The notes: generated by a model from the letters alone, not told the origin. A DNA stretch of 64,000 nt from Serinus canaria (GCF_022539315.1 NC_066326.1:4356601-4420600), one strand, 5' to 3'; shown: positions 13,508 to 29,645, counted from the first letter of the stretch. A program made the numbers and translations.

Positions 13508-16500
13508 AAGACCCCAAAAAAAATCCAGTCTGGGGCTTAAATACAACTTCAGGTATAGCCACTCCATCTCAGTGACTCCCAGAGAGGATGATCTCTTTCA
13601 AGGCCTGCTGGAATAACAACAGGGTGCCAGGATGCTCTGATCATAAAATTCAAAACAGTGAAAAGATGATAAAAAAAAAATTACCTAACAGCAAGAAGCA
13701 TGTGAAATACCACGAGATCCTGCTGCTTTCTGGACTATCCCCAATTCCTGTAATAGATTTATCTCATGGAAGCCATTCAAAAAGTCACGACTGCCAGGAC
13801 AGAAATACGGACCTAAAGAAAAACATGACAGGGAAAGAAAACAGGGGCTGAAGGGAAATTTGGGAGAGCTGATCTACAAACAAGACCTGAAGGGTCCAAT
13901 AAGGCTCTCCTGAAGGGTGCACAGCTGTATCCCACATCCAGCCCCATGGGTTTCAGGGGTTGCCTTGCCTGTTGACCAACTGATGTTGTGTTTCTACTGC
14001 AGTAAGCACTGATACCAAATCTGTGAGGTTCCTGTGATTTATCTTGGTGCTCATCACCCGAGGTCTCCTGAGAACCTTGCACCAGGCTGTGACAGGGAGT
14101 GATGGACAGGAAGGACTCTGGGCAGGCCCTGCAAACCAGCCAGTGAACACACTGGGAATTTTGCTATTGTGGTCATTTAAGGCATGAACTATGTCCAGCC
14201 TTTAACACAGATGATGATGTCTGATGCAACAAGGACTTTGGACTTAGCACATAAAAACCTTTTCATAAATTGCTCAGTCCCCCTTCTTGCAAAGTCGTTA
14301 CAACTCCAAGGTGTAAGAGAACAGCATAAAATTCACACTGATCCCTTCAATTCTTTTTTAAGCATCTTTAAATGCAGCTTTTTTCCCCCTGCTATACATC
14401 TTACTTTTTATAGTTAAAAGTAATTTTAAAGCAAAAAAGAACATAAACAATATACACTGACTCTTGACACTCCATTGCTTTTTTAAACTAGAATAATAAA
14501 AATTTGCAAATGAACAAAAGAGCGGGAGGAAGATATCTGATTTACAATGTTTTTGAGATAAAGAACACTATAAAAAAAGATCAATGTGAATAATAAAGCA
14601 TTGTTAACTGAGTCATGACATTTCTATTCTCAGTGAAGATTTGAACAGTAGAGCTCTGCAAATGAGCACCTTGTGCCATTTTCAAAGTGGGAGGAAGACA
14701 TATAATTATAATTTTTAAAGTGAAGAGAATTTTTTAAAAAATCTCTGTGAAAAAGTTTATTGAAAAACATATCGACATATCAATATGACATAAATTACTT
14801 TAATTTTATTAAACTGGGAGGGGGGGAAAACCTCTTTTTGAAGACTGGCTGCAGAAAGCGTTCCTTGAAAAGAATTTTCTTTATTAAAAACTCTTTGCTA
14901 AGATGAAACAGCACTGAATGTCAGCACTACCGTATATTTATTCTGTAACTCTTCCAACAGCCGAGATCTATAAAAGAAACATATTTTCAAAACAGTTTTA
15001 ACCTCCATTGTCTTGATCATTTGTATTAACATTTTTCATGTCACCTATTGAAATCCCTTAAAGGAACCTTTTATTCAGTCAAAATTAATGAAGCCGTTTT
15101 CTTAAACAGCCTCCAAAAAGTAAAAAGGACATAATGTTGTGCATTTTATTTGACACACGTTTTCTGCCATTTCACTTATTTGTGTGATGAGAGCAATACT
15201 TCATATTTATGCTATCAAGTCTGCAGAGAAAAGTGATTTTGAGAGAGAAGAAAACCAACTCTGCTCTTGCTGTATGTGCAATTTAAATCCACAGCAAAAA
15301 ATACAGCATTGATCAGATTACTCCAATTGAGTCATTTAGTGCTTTGGCATTCCTAAAGTTAGGGCCCAGCTGTGAAATCATACTTGGGGCCAAACATTGC
15401 TGTTAGGTGAATGCACATGGCTCCCATTTTCTTCAAAGGGAATGACACACATGGCCAATATTTAGCTTTCACCTCTTCCATTCTTTAGCAAGCAGAGCCA
15501 GAACCAGTGGAGTATATGCAGGCAATTTAACAGAATTAAGAATACAATCAAGATTTTCCGGGACTTACTAGTGATTTGGGATATATAATTCAATACACAT
15601 CAAAACACAGATGCTCAGCATATTCTGAAAATCAGGCCATCTCGAATGTCTTGCTTTAAGCAGGTAAAATCATAAATTACTCTGAGTATTTTGGCCATTG
15701 GATCCTAACAAACTGGGTGTAGCACACTTCTTCAAAATTATAAACTCCAATTTCTGGCTTGGCTAGGATGCCTGGGAGAATTACAACATCCCAACCCATT
15801 TTTGTTCCTTTGTTGGCACAGAGCTCTCCCCTGCCATTACCATTACAGGACTTGAGCACAGTGCAGGTGCCCTTCTGCAGCAGGTGACCCCAAGGGAAAA
15901 TCCAGCTCCTGGCTCTGCAGGTCTCCTGGGATGCACTGGGCTGCTGGGATGGACTTATAGCTAAGTGCCATGGAGAGAAACAAGGATGCAACCCAAAAAG
16001 CTAGCTGCCCCATGCTGCATGCAGATCTTCATTTCAACTCAAGGTCAAGTGGAAAACTTTTCTACCATCCTTGCTGACTCTCCTCTTCACTTTCTCCTGA
16101 CTCCATCTGTTCCTCACCCATCTCCTTCGTTCCGCACTCGCCTCCCTCTTCTTCCTGTGTCCATCTGTTCCCTCCTTCCTAGACACAAGTTGGGAAAGGG
16201 AAGTAAATTCAGTCATTCACTGAACAGATTTCAAGATGAACCCCCTCCCTCTCCAGTTCTAACTTCATTCATCATGGTAAAAATCATAATGAATAGAAAT
16301 GTTGAAGGTGAAAATTTATTAGGGATTGTGTTGCTTTCTTTTATGAAAAGCAGTTAAAGCAGCATATAAACATTGGCTTCATTCATTTTTTCTTAATATA
16401 TGGCATAATTAGTGAGAAATATTAGTGGAAGTGCTTGCTATGCAGTCCATCAACACATGCCTGTCAGAGCTTAGGATCTGGGCCAAAAGTTTTTGCCAGT

Positions 16501-17646
16501 CCTGTGATAGATTTACAATAAGCCTATAGAAGGCTTTACAGTTAGCTGGGTCACTAATTCATGAAGTTAAAATGTATGCAATGGGGTCAAAAATTCACTA
16601 TTGATAAAATACCCCCTCCCGGGATTGCACCATTAGCTTTGTTACTGCAACAGCAAAATAAAGCAAACCCAAATCTCCTGTGAATTACCAGTCCATCATC
16701 GTAAATCAGTAGTGAAGCACTTGCACGAGTTCATGATGTCATCTGAAGCCCGAGATATATTTATAGCCTTGTGTACTATTTCCTGTTTCCTCATGACAAA
16801 AATAAACAGTCTCCAAATCCCCTGCATCCTTCTGCCTGAGCTCAGCAAAATGTAATGGGCACGAATCTCTGAAAGGCCCTGTGATGTATGGGTCTGGAGC
16901 AGCTCCCTTCTGATGGGCCACGGCGCCCGCACTCCCTCCGGCCTCTCCATGTGGGCGACAGCAGTTCCCATGGAGTTTGCTCCATCTGCTGCACTCACTG
17001 CTGGGATAGTCCCACACCCCCTCCTACTCTGCCTCCCTGTCACCTGGAGAGAGAAGAAAAGGAGATTTAAGCCTCCAAGCCTTAGGCATGGAGTGAACAG
17101 CCTGGCAGGCGCATCTGAGGTGGAGGAGCTCAGCATTGCTCAGTGTGGGGACCTGGGCTTGCCACCGCAGGGACCTTGGGCATCTTGTCCACCAAGACTG
17201 ACAAGCCATGAAGCTTGGAGTTTGGGCTTAAATTTCCTCTCTCCTCCTTTACTCATGATTTGGGATCCTCATTTAAGGTTTCTGAGGTGTTCGGGCATGG
17301 ATGATGCCCCACATTTCATCTCACACCTCCCAGCTCTCAAATTTTCTGTACCTACCTCAATTGCTGTGTTTGCTGTGATCCTCTTCACCTCTTCTTGAAA
17401 CTTTCTGACTTGGCAGTTTGTTTTATTTTTGCTTCCTTTCCTGAAAAGAGACAGAGGGTAACACAAACAGCACACCATGCCATGTAACCTCCCTCAACAA
17501 GGAAGCAGATTTGCTTCTGTTTGACCTCAGACCAACAACTCCTGGAGTCAATGACTGTCACTAAGTGGCTGAGGGTGATAGCTGTGCCAAACCACATTCA
17601 TTGGACACTTATCCCTCTTCAATTTTGTTTTCTTCTCTCCACCAAG
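13508..17646. other. Non-coding sequence upstream of the candidate MDFIC2 exon
   Basis: Mostly AT-rich. About 14450-15350 has the texture of a conserved non-coding block (dense AT with SOX-like CCATTGTC near 15006 and CAAATGA motifs) but no coding potential. A GC-richer part at 16860-17240 has low-stop frames on both strands (up to 161 codons) with no recognisable product. If MDFIC2 begins upstream, this is intron or promoter-proximal DNA. I found no initiating exon here with a clear phase-1 donor. Confidence 0.45.
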
Positions 17647-17715
17647 ACCGTCGCACCAGCTCCCTGCCTCTACTGGCCCTCCCTGGAGTGACATCGAGCA
17701 GTGAGGACCATCCAG
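17647..17715 (+). CDS. MDFIC2: Candidate upstream coding exon of MDFIC2
   Basis: A 69-base exon candidate. It is preceded by a strong pyrimidine tract and acceptor (TTTTCTTCTCTCCACCAAG) and followed by a consensus donor (CCAG|GTAAGC). It is open in exactly the phase the next exon needs: one base carried in, one carried out. It would add 23 residues (RRTSSLPLLALPGVTSSSED is the core) that join in frame to DNQLTNEKH of the exon at 22599. The exon has no ATG, and an in-frame stop lies upstream at 17562-17564, so if real it must be internal. The Ser/Thr-rich composition suits the disordered N-terminal part of I-mfa-family proteins. Splice-site quality and phase agreement are seen directly; membership in MDFIC2 is inference, since I cannot align it to orthologues. 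It could be a chance match. Confidence 0.45.
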
Positions 17716-20309
17716 GTAAGCTGCTGTCCCCATGCACGCAGAGATACTCCCTCCCTGGCAGACCATTATATCCCTTAAATGACCAAGAAAAAGTGTTTTG
17801 TTTTTCTTTGGCTTTTACCTTTTTGAAGCACTGCTGTAAAACTCTGAGGTTTGGGTTTCATCGTTCTATGAGAACCAAGTGTGTTCAGATCAAGCCTTCA
17901 TACGTACAAGTTTTCATCCATCAGGTCTGATGTAGCTCTGCCTGTGTCATCTGGGGACTGAATGGACATGGCACACAGCTCTTTCAGTGATGAGCATGTG
18001 CTACATTAAACAGACAGGTAGCGACAGCAGGGCACGGGATAATGAATGCTGCACTCTACACCAACATGCCTCAGGGGAAAATTAAAAAGTTACAGGTCCT
18101 AAACTGCTACAGTTTTCCACACAGTTTAGCATTAACCCTTGAGACTCCTTGCTACAGGGGTGCGAGACAAAGGGCCACTGACAGGATGAATTTGGAGTAA
18201 ATGCCAGCATTGAGCAGAGACACAGGCTCTCTCATCATTTGCTTGTAAGATGTGGATGAGCCCTAGGAGGGTCAGAGATCAATTCTCCTTCTCCTTCAGT
18301 GGAGTCTCCTCCTAAACAGCTGCTCCAAGAGCTGCTTTGGATTACCTGCATTGCTGTAGTCCCTGTTCAGCAGAACAGAGCACCTCTTAAACCCTCTGTC
18401 CCTTATCAAAAATAGACTTAGAGCCCTCGTATGCCTCTATACTAAATCTAATTTCAGAAGCATGCAGGGAAACTGCAGACTCCTCTTCTCCAGGGCTTCA
18501 AGATGCTGGTTTGTGCCTAAAGCCAATGAAGAGAAATAGAGGTCAGGGGACATACTGCAATGCCAGTCTTGGTATCACTGCTCCTCCCCATTAACCAGAG
18601 GGATCTGGGGCTGGCATCAGTGAAAAGTAAGTGATTTACTTTGTGCTTTCATGAATTTAGACACTTGTAGTCAGCCATCTGAATCGCCCAGCTCCAAAAA
18701 GAAAAAGAAAAAAGAAATTCAATGTGAGTATTGAGACTATCTTTAATACAAACATGGGTGAACAATCCCAGTCTTCTACTGCAACAGCCAAGGCGAGTCC
18801 CAGCTTCCCCAAGTGAGGAAGAAAGTTGCTACTTCATACTATTTAAAAATGGCACATTGTGGGGGTGTACCTTTAGCAGCCTCTGCCTAACAGTCTAACA
18901 CTGAATAATCTGAGATTTCTTCATCATGATACACTTATTTTTCCCTTTAAGTTCACTTCAGTGGTTGATTTCTATACGTTAAAAACACAGACATATGTGG
19001 ACATTTGAAGCTGAACACAGGATCTTAAAAGAGAGTCACAAAGTTTGACCCTCTTCCCAACTCTAATTATAATTTGGGGTTTTTTAAATTCTCATTTCAC
19101 AGCAATCATAAATACTATGAGTGGTATGTCATATATTTTTAAAGCCTATTTGGCTACATCTATTTGTTCCAAACTCTCAACCTACTACTGTTCCATCCAC
19201 CAACAAACTATAATAGGAAAAAAAAAAAGTGCTAACCACCTTTTTTTTCTGCTGGCCTGGCACAATCTTTATTTCTTCAGACACTTTGTGCAAACATTAA
19301 ATTGATAAAAGACATAATGTAGATGGACCCACAGCTGAACTGAAGGTAATTGCATAAAAATGAAATGGAGACCTATAATTGTACACTGCTTTAGCCTCTC
19401 CTGCAGTGTTTTCTGGAAGCAAGGATCTCGCTTGTCATAGCAAGTTGCTTGTTACAGTGATTGCGTGAAGACTTGATCTAGCTGTACAAGACAAGTATAA
19501 CATTACTGAAAGGGAGCTTTTCAAACTAAGAGTCTGACACTAAAATGTACTGTATTTTCCAAGATGTAGTATGCTTTAACAAACAGAAGAGTCCCTGAGT
19601 GACAGCTTTTGTTACCCTTTTGTTTGATGGTGCTGTATTGAAAAATTCAGGTTATGTCTATGCCTTTCTATTTCTGGTTTTGATTTCTCTTCAACAGCAC
19701 TTCAAGAATAAAAATTGACTCCAAGTATGAATAGTAGAAGTCGGTGGATACAGTAAATGTCAGTCTGGCATTTACTGATTACTTCTGTCAGACTTTTTTT
19801 TCAGTCTGGCTTCTTGAATGCTTAAATGCATTCCATGGGCCATTGTATTGTTGCAGAATTGGGAAACTCCACAAATATATCATGAATTAAAACATGTCTA
19901 GTTTAGATTTTTGGGCAGATTTTGAAAGTGGAAAATATTAGTTATTCTTGCCTAAGCCTTTTGATCTGCTCCATGTGTATCCAAAGGCTCAGCCTGGGTG
20001 GAGTTCTCAGTGTGAACAAGCAAGACCTATTTGTGATATTGGCACCAGGCTAACAGGTAGGGCTTGTGTCTTTTGAACAATTGTTATCCAATAAATCCAG
20101 TGTATAAGCAGGACATCTCTTCCTCCTGAGTTCTGCTGTGTTAATCAGCACAACTTTTCCTGGAGATGGTTGCTTGAATCAAAGGGCAGGCAAACTTGTG
20201 GAATGTCATTGGTTTACAAACACTGGAAAACAGTCATGACTGTACATGAAAGGCCATCCAAAATTCATGAGTTTTTACATTCTGGACTAAAGAGGCTGTC
20301 CAAGAAGTC

Positions 20310-20325
20310 GGGGGGGGGGGGGGGG
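20310..20325 (+). repeat. Homopolymer run of 16 G
   Basis: An uninterrupted G16 run followed by AAACC. Such a tract can form a G-quadruplex on the + strand, which is the likely transcript strand of MDFIC2. It is also an error-prone site in sequencing, so its exact length is uncertain. Confidence 0.9.
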
Positions 20326-20922
20326 AAACCTGTATTTGCTTACTCTGAGGGGAAAACCATCAGCAACTCATCACAGATGGGCAAATCCAGACATGCATAG
20401 CCTCAGATGCTGATTTCCTATGCCCAAAGGTAGAAGCTCATGGGGGAACTGTGTGCTTTGCATTGCTGGCTCACACCCAGTGGTACCACTGCCTCTCCTG
20501 CCCTTCCCATCTTGCCTGTGGCTTTCCTTCATTATAATGCTCATAAAACCTGACACTTTTAGGTTTCTGAGCCTCCTCTCTTTGCCAGTGCTTTCTTGTT
20601 ACCTCCATCCCATCTTTCAGTCCCTGCCCAAGGCCAAGTCTCCTGGACAGGGAAATTCACATTTCCATCACGGTAGACTTTGTTATCATTATGACTTCAA
20701 AATCAAGACAATACTTCTGTCAACACATAATTTTAAAGCAGTGGTATAAAATGAAACTGATAGCCTAGTTTTTATGCTTATCTTATCCCAACGTCTTACT
20801 CTACTAACTTCTACTCAGCTTTTCTGCTTCTATGTATTTCACTAGGTAAAAAATGATCTAAAATGCCTAGAAACATGGCTAGAAATTTAAATTAACTGCT
20901 CACTCATTCTGTAAGTAAATAG

Positions 20923-20981
20923 AGTCATAGAAATCATAGAAAAATTAGCTTGGAAGGGAATCTAGAATCACCTCGTTTGGC
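20923..20981 (-). mobile_element. CR1 LINE 3' end fragment, antisense to MDFIC2
   Basis: AGTCATAGAAATCATAG, then AAATTAGCTTGGAAGGGAATCTAGAATCACCTCG, follows the layout of a reverse-complemented CR1 tail (repeated ATAGAATC unit, TTGGAAGGGACCT, AGATCATCT). It is diverged and short. It lies in the putative first recognised intron. Confidence 0.65.
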
Positions 20982-22598
20982 CTCTCTCAGAAAGCCACAG
21001 TAAGAGCAGTCTGCTGGGGTCCATGCCCAGCTGAGCTCTTCACACAACCACAGCCTTTGTGCGGTCTCTTCTGGTGCTTTACACATCCCATGATGATGAA
21101 TTGATTCCCTGGGCAGTGCCAGTTGCCTTTGCAGCTTCTGGCAGTGCCCTCTCCTCATTTTCCATCTGTCCCCTGCTGGGAGGAGTTGGGGTCTGACTTC
21201 TCCATTTCCCTGGCTCCGGAGGGGAACAAAGCATCCAGCACTGTTCTTTGCCTTCTCCTCCAGGCCAAAGCCAGCTCCCCCAGTCTCTGCTCACACAGAA
21301 GGTCTTCCAGACCCCTCACTACCTCAGTGGCCTTCACTGGACTTGAACTAGATACTACTTATCTCTCAAATCCTTGCTTCCCCCCTCTTCAAGCCTTATG
21401 GTTGCACTGGTTTTTCACTTACCCTGTAATCCATCCATCCATCCCATCCACATTTCCTCCTCTCTCTGCAAGGATACTGGGGGAACAGCTGCAGTCTCAT
21501 CAAGGTTTCACTCTCTGTCAGCCTTTCCTTGGCTTTTCTTTGGAAGAAAGGAAACATGTGTCAGAAGTCAAAGGTACCTAAAAACCAAGGGATATGCAGG
21601 GCTTCTCTTCAGACTCCTTGCAGGCAACCACTTCGGAGCACTTACTGTTCCTCTCAGAAAGCAGCATTTGCAAAACTGAGGTGTTTGTAAAGATTGATTT
21701 TCTGTATATAGCTCAAGAGCAAGCATATCACAAGACTTAAGTGAGATAAAAAGTGAGGCTGTGCTTGATTTGAGGTGCAGGAGTTAATCAGCTGTAGATA
21801 AGAACTGATGAGGTTTTATCATCCCCACTATGGAGAGAATGACTGTGTTTCTTGGCCACTTGATCACTTCAGAGATCGAGTGAAACTATATATCAGCCCA
21901 TGTTTATCTGTGCCTGAGGAGTTCTTCAAGAATAAATTGAACTCAGAACTCTTCTTAACCTTTCCCCTAGTTGGGGCTTAAAATTAAGCTCTCCCTCTGG
22001 TTTTTGAGCTGCCTCTCTGGCACGTTGACAGCATGTGAAGTATCCCATCTCCTAGTTGACTTCCAGGCCAACAACGCAAGTGGGGATGCAGTTATGAAAT
22101 AAGGAATCTGGATGCTAAACAGAGACCATCTGGCTGTCTTGGCTACAAGATTGTGAGCCACGGTGAGCTGGCACATCTGCATCTAGGAACCGCCCATGTG
22201 CACATCGTTGGCTGTTAATTTAGGGAAACGAGGTTGCAGCTGAAAAATAACAAGATAATTGTTTTGCCTTCTTTTATGTCACATACTGAAGTTAGGATAT
22301 CAAACTCTAAATAGATGTCAACTGAGGCAACAGTTCTGTTTTCTTTCCAAACCTGATCCCACCCACTGGAAGTGAATTATTACTTAGCCTCCAAGTCCTC
22401 TGGGTTTAAGAGAAAACCTTAGAAGGCAAGTTCACAAATACCTTTACTATGAATAAACCTCTGTAAAGAGACTGAAATCATTAGGTGAGAAGGGTTAGGC
22501 CTTGGAAGTAAACAACTGTAAGTTTGAAAATTCTGCATATGTTATTCTCTCAGATCTCTGCCTTGGTATCACAGTCTTTTTTTTCCTAATCCCACCAG

Positions 22599-22820
22599 AT
22601 AACCAGCTTACAAATGAAAAACACACAGATGAAAAGCCTATGAAAGGTATTGTTATGAGTTCTGTCGCAGAATTCAGCATCACAGACTCTTCATCAAAGG
22701 GCACCAAAAATGAGAAGAAATTGTCAGATGCAAGCAGATCATCCATTGCTTCCCTGGAGAAATGCAGAGAATTCACTTACATTGAAGATGATGCATCAGT
22801 ACATCAGAGAGACAGCGACG
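22599..22820 (+). CDS. MDFIC2: MDFIC2 coding exon: Ser/Lys-rich linker before the I-mfa domain
   Basis: A 222-base internal exon. The acceptor is excellent: a TCTTTTTTTTCC tract, a CTAAT branch-like site and CCACCAG. The donor is GACG|GTATGT. Phase is 1 at both ends. The first residues are DNQLTNEKHTDEKPMKGIVM and the last are ASVHQRDSD, the final Asp codon being split with the next exon. The 74 residues are hydrophilic and probably disordered, with Ser-rich basic patches (SSSKGTKNEKKLSDASRSS) like the region that precedes the Cys-rich domain in MDFIC. Joining at 22820/26315 gives [19 protein letters not shown] with no frame problem, which is the strongest proof that both exons belong to one transcript. 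If no upstream exon is used, the first in-frame ATGs here (MKGIVM, from about 22640) could start a shorter protein. The frame also stays open upstream to 22502, which is coincidental given the acceptor. Confidence 0.87.
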
Positions 22821-26574
<3,754 letters not shown>

Positions 26575-26790
26575 TTGATAGGAAAATAATTGACAAAATT
26601 CCTCAAAACTACCCGACAGATTACAAAGGAGAATTTTTTTTTTAATATTAATCATAACCAGAGGTTTTGTCAATGAGGACTATGTGCATCTTGTTGCTCC
26701 CTCCCTGGAGGTCTCTATATCTGTACCATTCTGGTGGCATGATATCACAAACTGCTGAAACCAATAAAGGACAAAAAGGGGTCTTCTCTG
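26575..26790 (+). other. MDFIC2: Probable MDFIC2 3' UTR
   Basis: Follows the stop codon directly. A canonical AATAAA lies about 190 bases downstream, and pyrimidine/GT-rich sequence follows it, so a short 3' UTR ending near 26785 is plausible. Further AATAAA motifs (for example 27107-27112) could give a longer alternative end. The exact end is inferred. Confidence 0.45.
26763..26768 (+). promoter_or_regulatory. Polyadenylation signal AATAAA for MDFIC2
   Basis: Canonical AATAAA, about 190 bases after the MDFIC2 stop, followed within 25 bases by GGGGTCTTCTCTG, which could act as the downstream element. It is the first canonical signal in the expected place. Confidence 0.5.
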
Positions 26791-28820
26791 CCATAGATGA
26801 CAACAGAATTCCTAAGTGCCAAGTGTGCTTGCTGCTTTACCCACTGTCAATCCAAGCTTTTATAAACCTTTAATTGCTTTAAACACTGATTTCGCCATTC
26901 ATAAACACAGAACAAATTAGGACATTGTTTTAGGACTGATATATATATTAGTTCATCTTCCTAATGGATTCATACCTAAACATGTATTACACATTGTTGG
27001 CTATTATAAATAATTCATGATACAGCATCATTTTATAATTAAAAATTTATTTATTCAATCTCTTAAAACACTCTTATATGCCCAGTATAGGTAGAAAAAA
27101 AATTTAAATAAATTAGAAATCATGCTACTGGTAATTACAGCAAATGTCACTGAAAATCTCCAGTGAATTTTGTGGAGGAAGCATTTTCACAGGGTACTGC
27201 AGTTCAACAGTGTATTAATGTGCTGGCCCATGGTTATGTAATAACAGGTTAGACCTATTGTTCATTAGTTATAGGAAAGGGCTTCTTAAGTGTAATTAGC
27301 CTAAATGGGAATTGACTGCACACTTCCAGAGAAGAATTACCCCAAAGATAGCCAGTAACTCCTTTGCTCGATTTTCATTTGTAAGACTTTTGCAAGAAAC
27401 AGAATATTGCCACCTATTCTAGTGCAAACAGGCATCTCCACCTGTGCACAAAAGAGTACAAAATGACAGTATCTATCCTGGTTGTGCTTTCAAATTCCCT
27501 CTCTCTCTTTTCTGATGGCAGGTCTGATTAAAAAAAAGGAAATACATGCTGTACATTACACATATGACAACAAAAGCATGTAAATTCAGCTGCCTGAGGG
27601 TCCAGAACACAGGTATTAAGCACAGAGGAAAATATAGAATTGCTTGCTCACATTAGGCATTTATAGACTAACACCAAAGTCAGTGTTTGCTATGTCTAAG
27701 TACTAAAATTTCTCCCAAAAACCCCACTGATCTCAGTGTAGAAGTGCCTGTGGAATCCCAAACGAGGGTCCTGGGCAAGATACTGGAATATTAAACATTT
27801 CTAAAATCACTGAAGCCACTTGTTTATTAATCAGAGTAGCCCTGGTGCACAAACATTTAATGGGGGAAAAAAATCATGCATATACCCTTTCCTTATCCCC
27901 CTTCTGAAGAACTCATGTTTTCAAAAAAATCAGAAAGCCAGAAGTAGAAACACTAACAACCTTTTTCCAGGTGTCTTACAAAGCCTGTGACCAGAAGACA
28001 ATAAACCTTAGCAATGCAGCAAGCAGCCCAGAACACCTTATTTCTCTGTTCCTTCTGGGACATTGGTGGGGAATAGAAGAGATTTCCTTATCTTACATTG
28101 TCCAATTGTGAGCTGTAGTCACCTAAAGGAGTTAAATTAGTCCTTCATCACCACATCAGTCCCAGCCTGCTGGCTGGGTCTGGACCCAGACCAGCACAAA
28201 CCCACTGCCATCCAGGAGGCACTGGTTTGGGTCACCCACCCCAGGATGGGCAATGCTGAGTTTCAATGCTTCAGTTCGCATTCTCACACAGAATTTTGAT
28301 CTTAAATCTCACAAAGCTAAGCTAAACTCTCACTGCTGCATACCAGGCCACAGAGGCTTGGATCATTCTATCCTTTCTGCCACAGGTTGTGGTAGAAAGT
28401 GACATGTGGGTATTTATGAATAAAAACTCTGACCCAAGGCACTTAGGAGTCAGAAAAGAGGGAAGCTTGTTCCACATACCATTTCCCAGAGAAGCACCAA
28501 TAAAGATGTACATTGGCAGTCCTTGCTCTTGATGCCAGTCTCCAAAACAGGAGATTTCATATGCAATGGCTGGACGGAGCACAAGAGGGAAAACCTGAGG
28601 TTGGCATACACCAAAATGTTGTCAGTGAGGGAATCAAAGGTGGGAACTAGCCTTTCAAACCAGGATGTCTTGTTCCAGTTCTGAGTCTGCAAGAAAAAAC
28701 ACACCTCACCAGTATAACTCATGGCAAGTGAAGCCTCATTCAGCTGTGGAACTGGACTGGGTGCTCTTGGCACAAATGTGGAATTTTTTCCAATTTTTTT
28801 CCTAGGAATCATTATTCCTT
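26791..28820. other. Non-coding sequence downstream of MDFIC2
   Basis: AT-rich DNA; no repeat family or exon recognised. The part at 27120-27300 has unbroken, low-CpG, mixed-composition sequence of the kind seen in conserved non-coding elements, but I have no alignment to support this. Overlapping minus-strand frames at 28322-28812 (86 and 120 codons) show no domain. Confidence 0.45.
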
Positions 28821-28880
28821 TTTTTTGTTTGGTTGGTTGGTTTTGTTTTGTTTTGTTTTGTTTCTTTGGTTTTTTTTTTG
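28821..28880 (+). repeat. T/G-rich simple repeat (TTGG and TTTTG units)
   Basis: About three TTGG units at 28827-28841 run into at least four TTTTG units (28841-28863), followed by T-rich sequence. A typical microsatellite tract, probably variable in length. Confidence 0.85.
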
Positions 28881-29487
28881 CTTTTCTTTTAATCCATAGG
28901 TTAGCATACTGAGGTCATGTCTACTACAGAGCACAGGTGAGGTCAAAGACAGAAATACTATAGCCATTATTAGACAGGATGTCCCAGCAATACGAATGGA
29001 ATCACACTGGGATATATTGAGAGCTGCTGTTGGTGGCATTTTAAATAACGCAGCAATATCTCCTTGCCTGAAGTTGGGCACACTGCTCAGTTCCCTGCTT
29101 TAGGAAGTAGATTTTTTGAGACCTTTTTGAGCAATGAAGCCTTGAAAAACATGTTATTTCATACAACACAGTAGAATCAGCAGCTTATGATAACTTTGTT
29201 TTCTGTCATAAAGTTGTTAATTGCAACATTGTACTTTCATGACACGTAGGAACACTTAAACACATTGACAGCAGAGAAAGTCAGTCAGACTTTCCCACTA
29301 ACTATTCCAGAAACTCTTTGAAAAGCCATCCTATTCCCACACTAAACTGACTTTCTGGTGCAGAAAAATACCCATTTATCAGATCTGAACATGGGCAGAC
29401 ATTCCAGTGAAGCTGAAGCGTTTGGAACAATTCAAGGCTGGCTCTGTATTTTTTTATTTACTGAGAAGGAAGGTCTGGGTGCTGGAG
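28881..29487. other. Non-coding sequence, nothing recognised
   Basis: Unique-looking DNA before the CpG cluster. No exon or repeat recognised. Confidence 0.45.
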
Positions 29488-29645
29488 TAGGAGGCGTTTG
29501 GGTGGATGGCTGCTGGGAACATGTTGGACTCAGCTGTGCTCCCGGGGAGATGTCAGCGCGTGGAACCAGCTCCTGAGAACAACAAATAGAAGTTCCCGTT
29601 TTGCAAGCGGGAACAGCGCTCCGACACGACGCCTCTCCCCGGCAC
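29488..29645. promoter_or_regulatory. Small CpG-rich cluster, possible regulatory element
   Basis: I count about a dozen CpG dinucleotides in roughly 155 bases: GGCGTTTGG, CCCGGGG, AGCGCGTGG, CCCGTTTT, AAGCGGG, and GCGCTCCGACACGACGCC followed by CCGGC. The surrounding kilobases have almost none. Such unmethylated-looking CpG patches often mark promoters or enhancers. It contains a perfect 7-bp inverted repeat, GTTCCCG / CGGGAAC (29592-29598 and 29608-29614, loop 9). No gene start can be tied to it from sequence alone. Confidence 0.35.

Larger units (their letters stand above)
17716..22598 (+). other. Putative MDFIC2 intron (4,883 bases)
   Basis: The sequence runs from the GTAAGC donor of the candidate exon to the acceptor before 22599. 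It contains a 16-base G run (20310-20325), a CR1 fragment (20923-20981) and an ATCC microsatellite stretch (about 21429-21449). GC-richer DNA at 20400-21660 is open in several frames without any recognisable product. If 17647-17715 is not an exon, this is part of a longer intron. Confidence 0.5.

Noticed and set aside
16696..17398. Overlapping long frames, 146 codons on minus and 161 on plus
   Set aside because: GC-rich patch with low stop density. The translations are unlike any family I recognise, and both strands are open.
22502..22598. Open frame extending upstream of the MDFIC2 exon with an ATG
   Set aside because: The strong pyrimidine tract and CAG acceptor at 22598 sit within it. The added residues are hydrophobic and unlike the protein, so it is read-through into intron.
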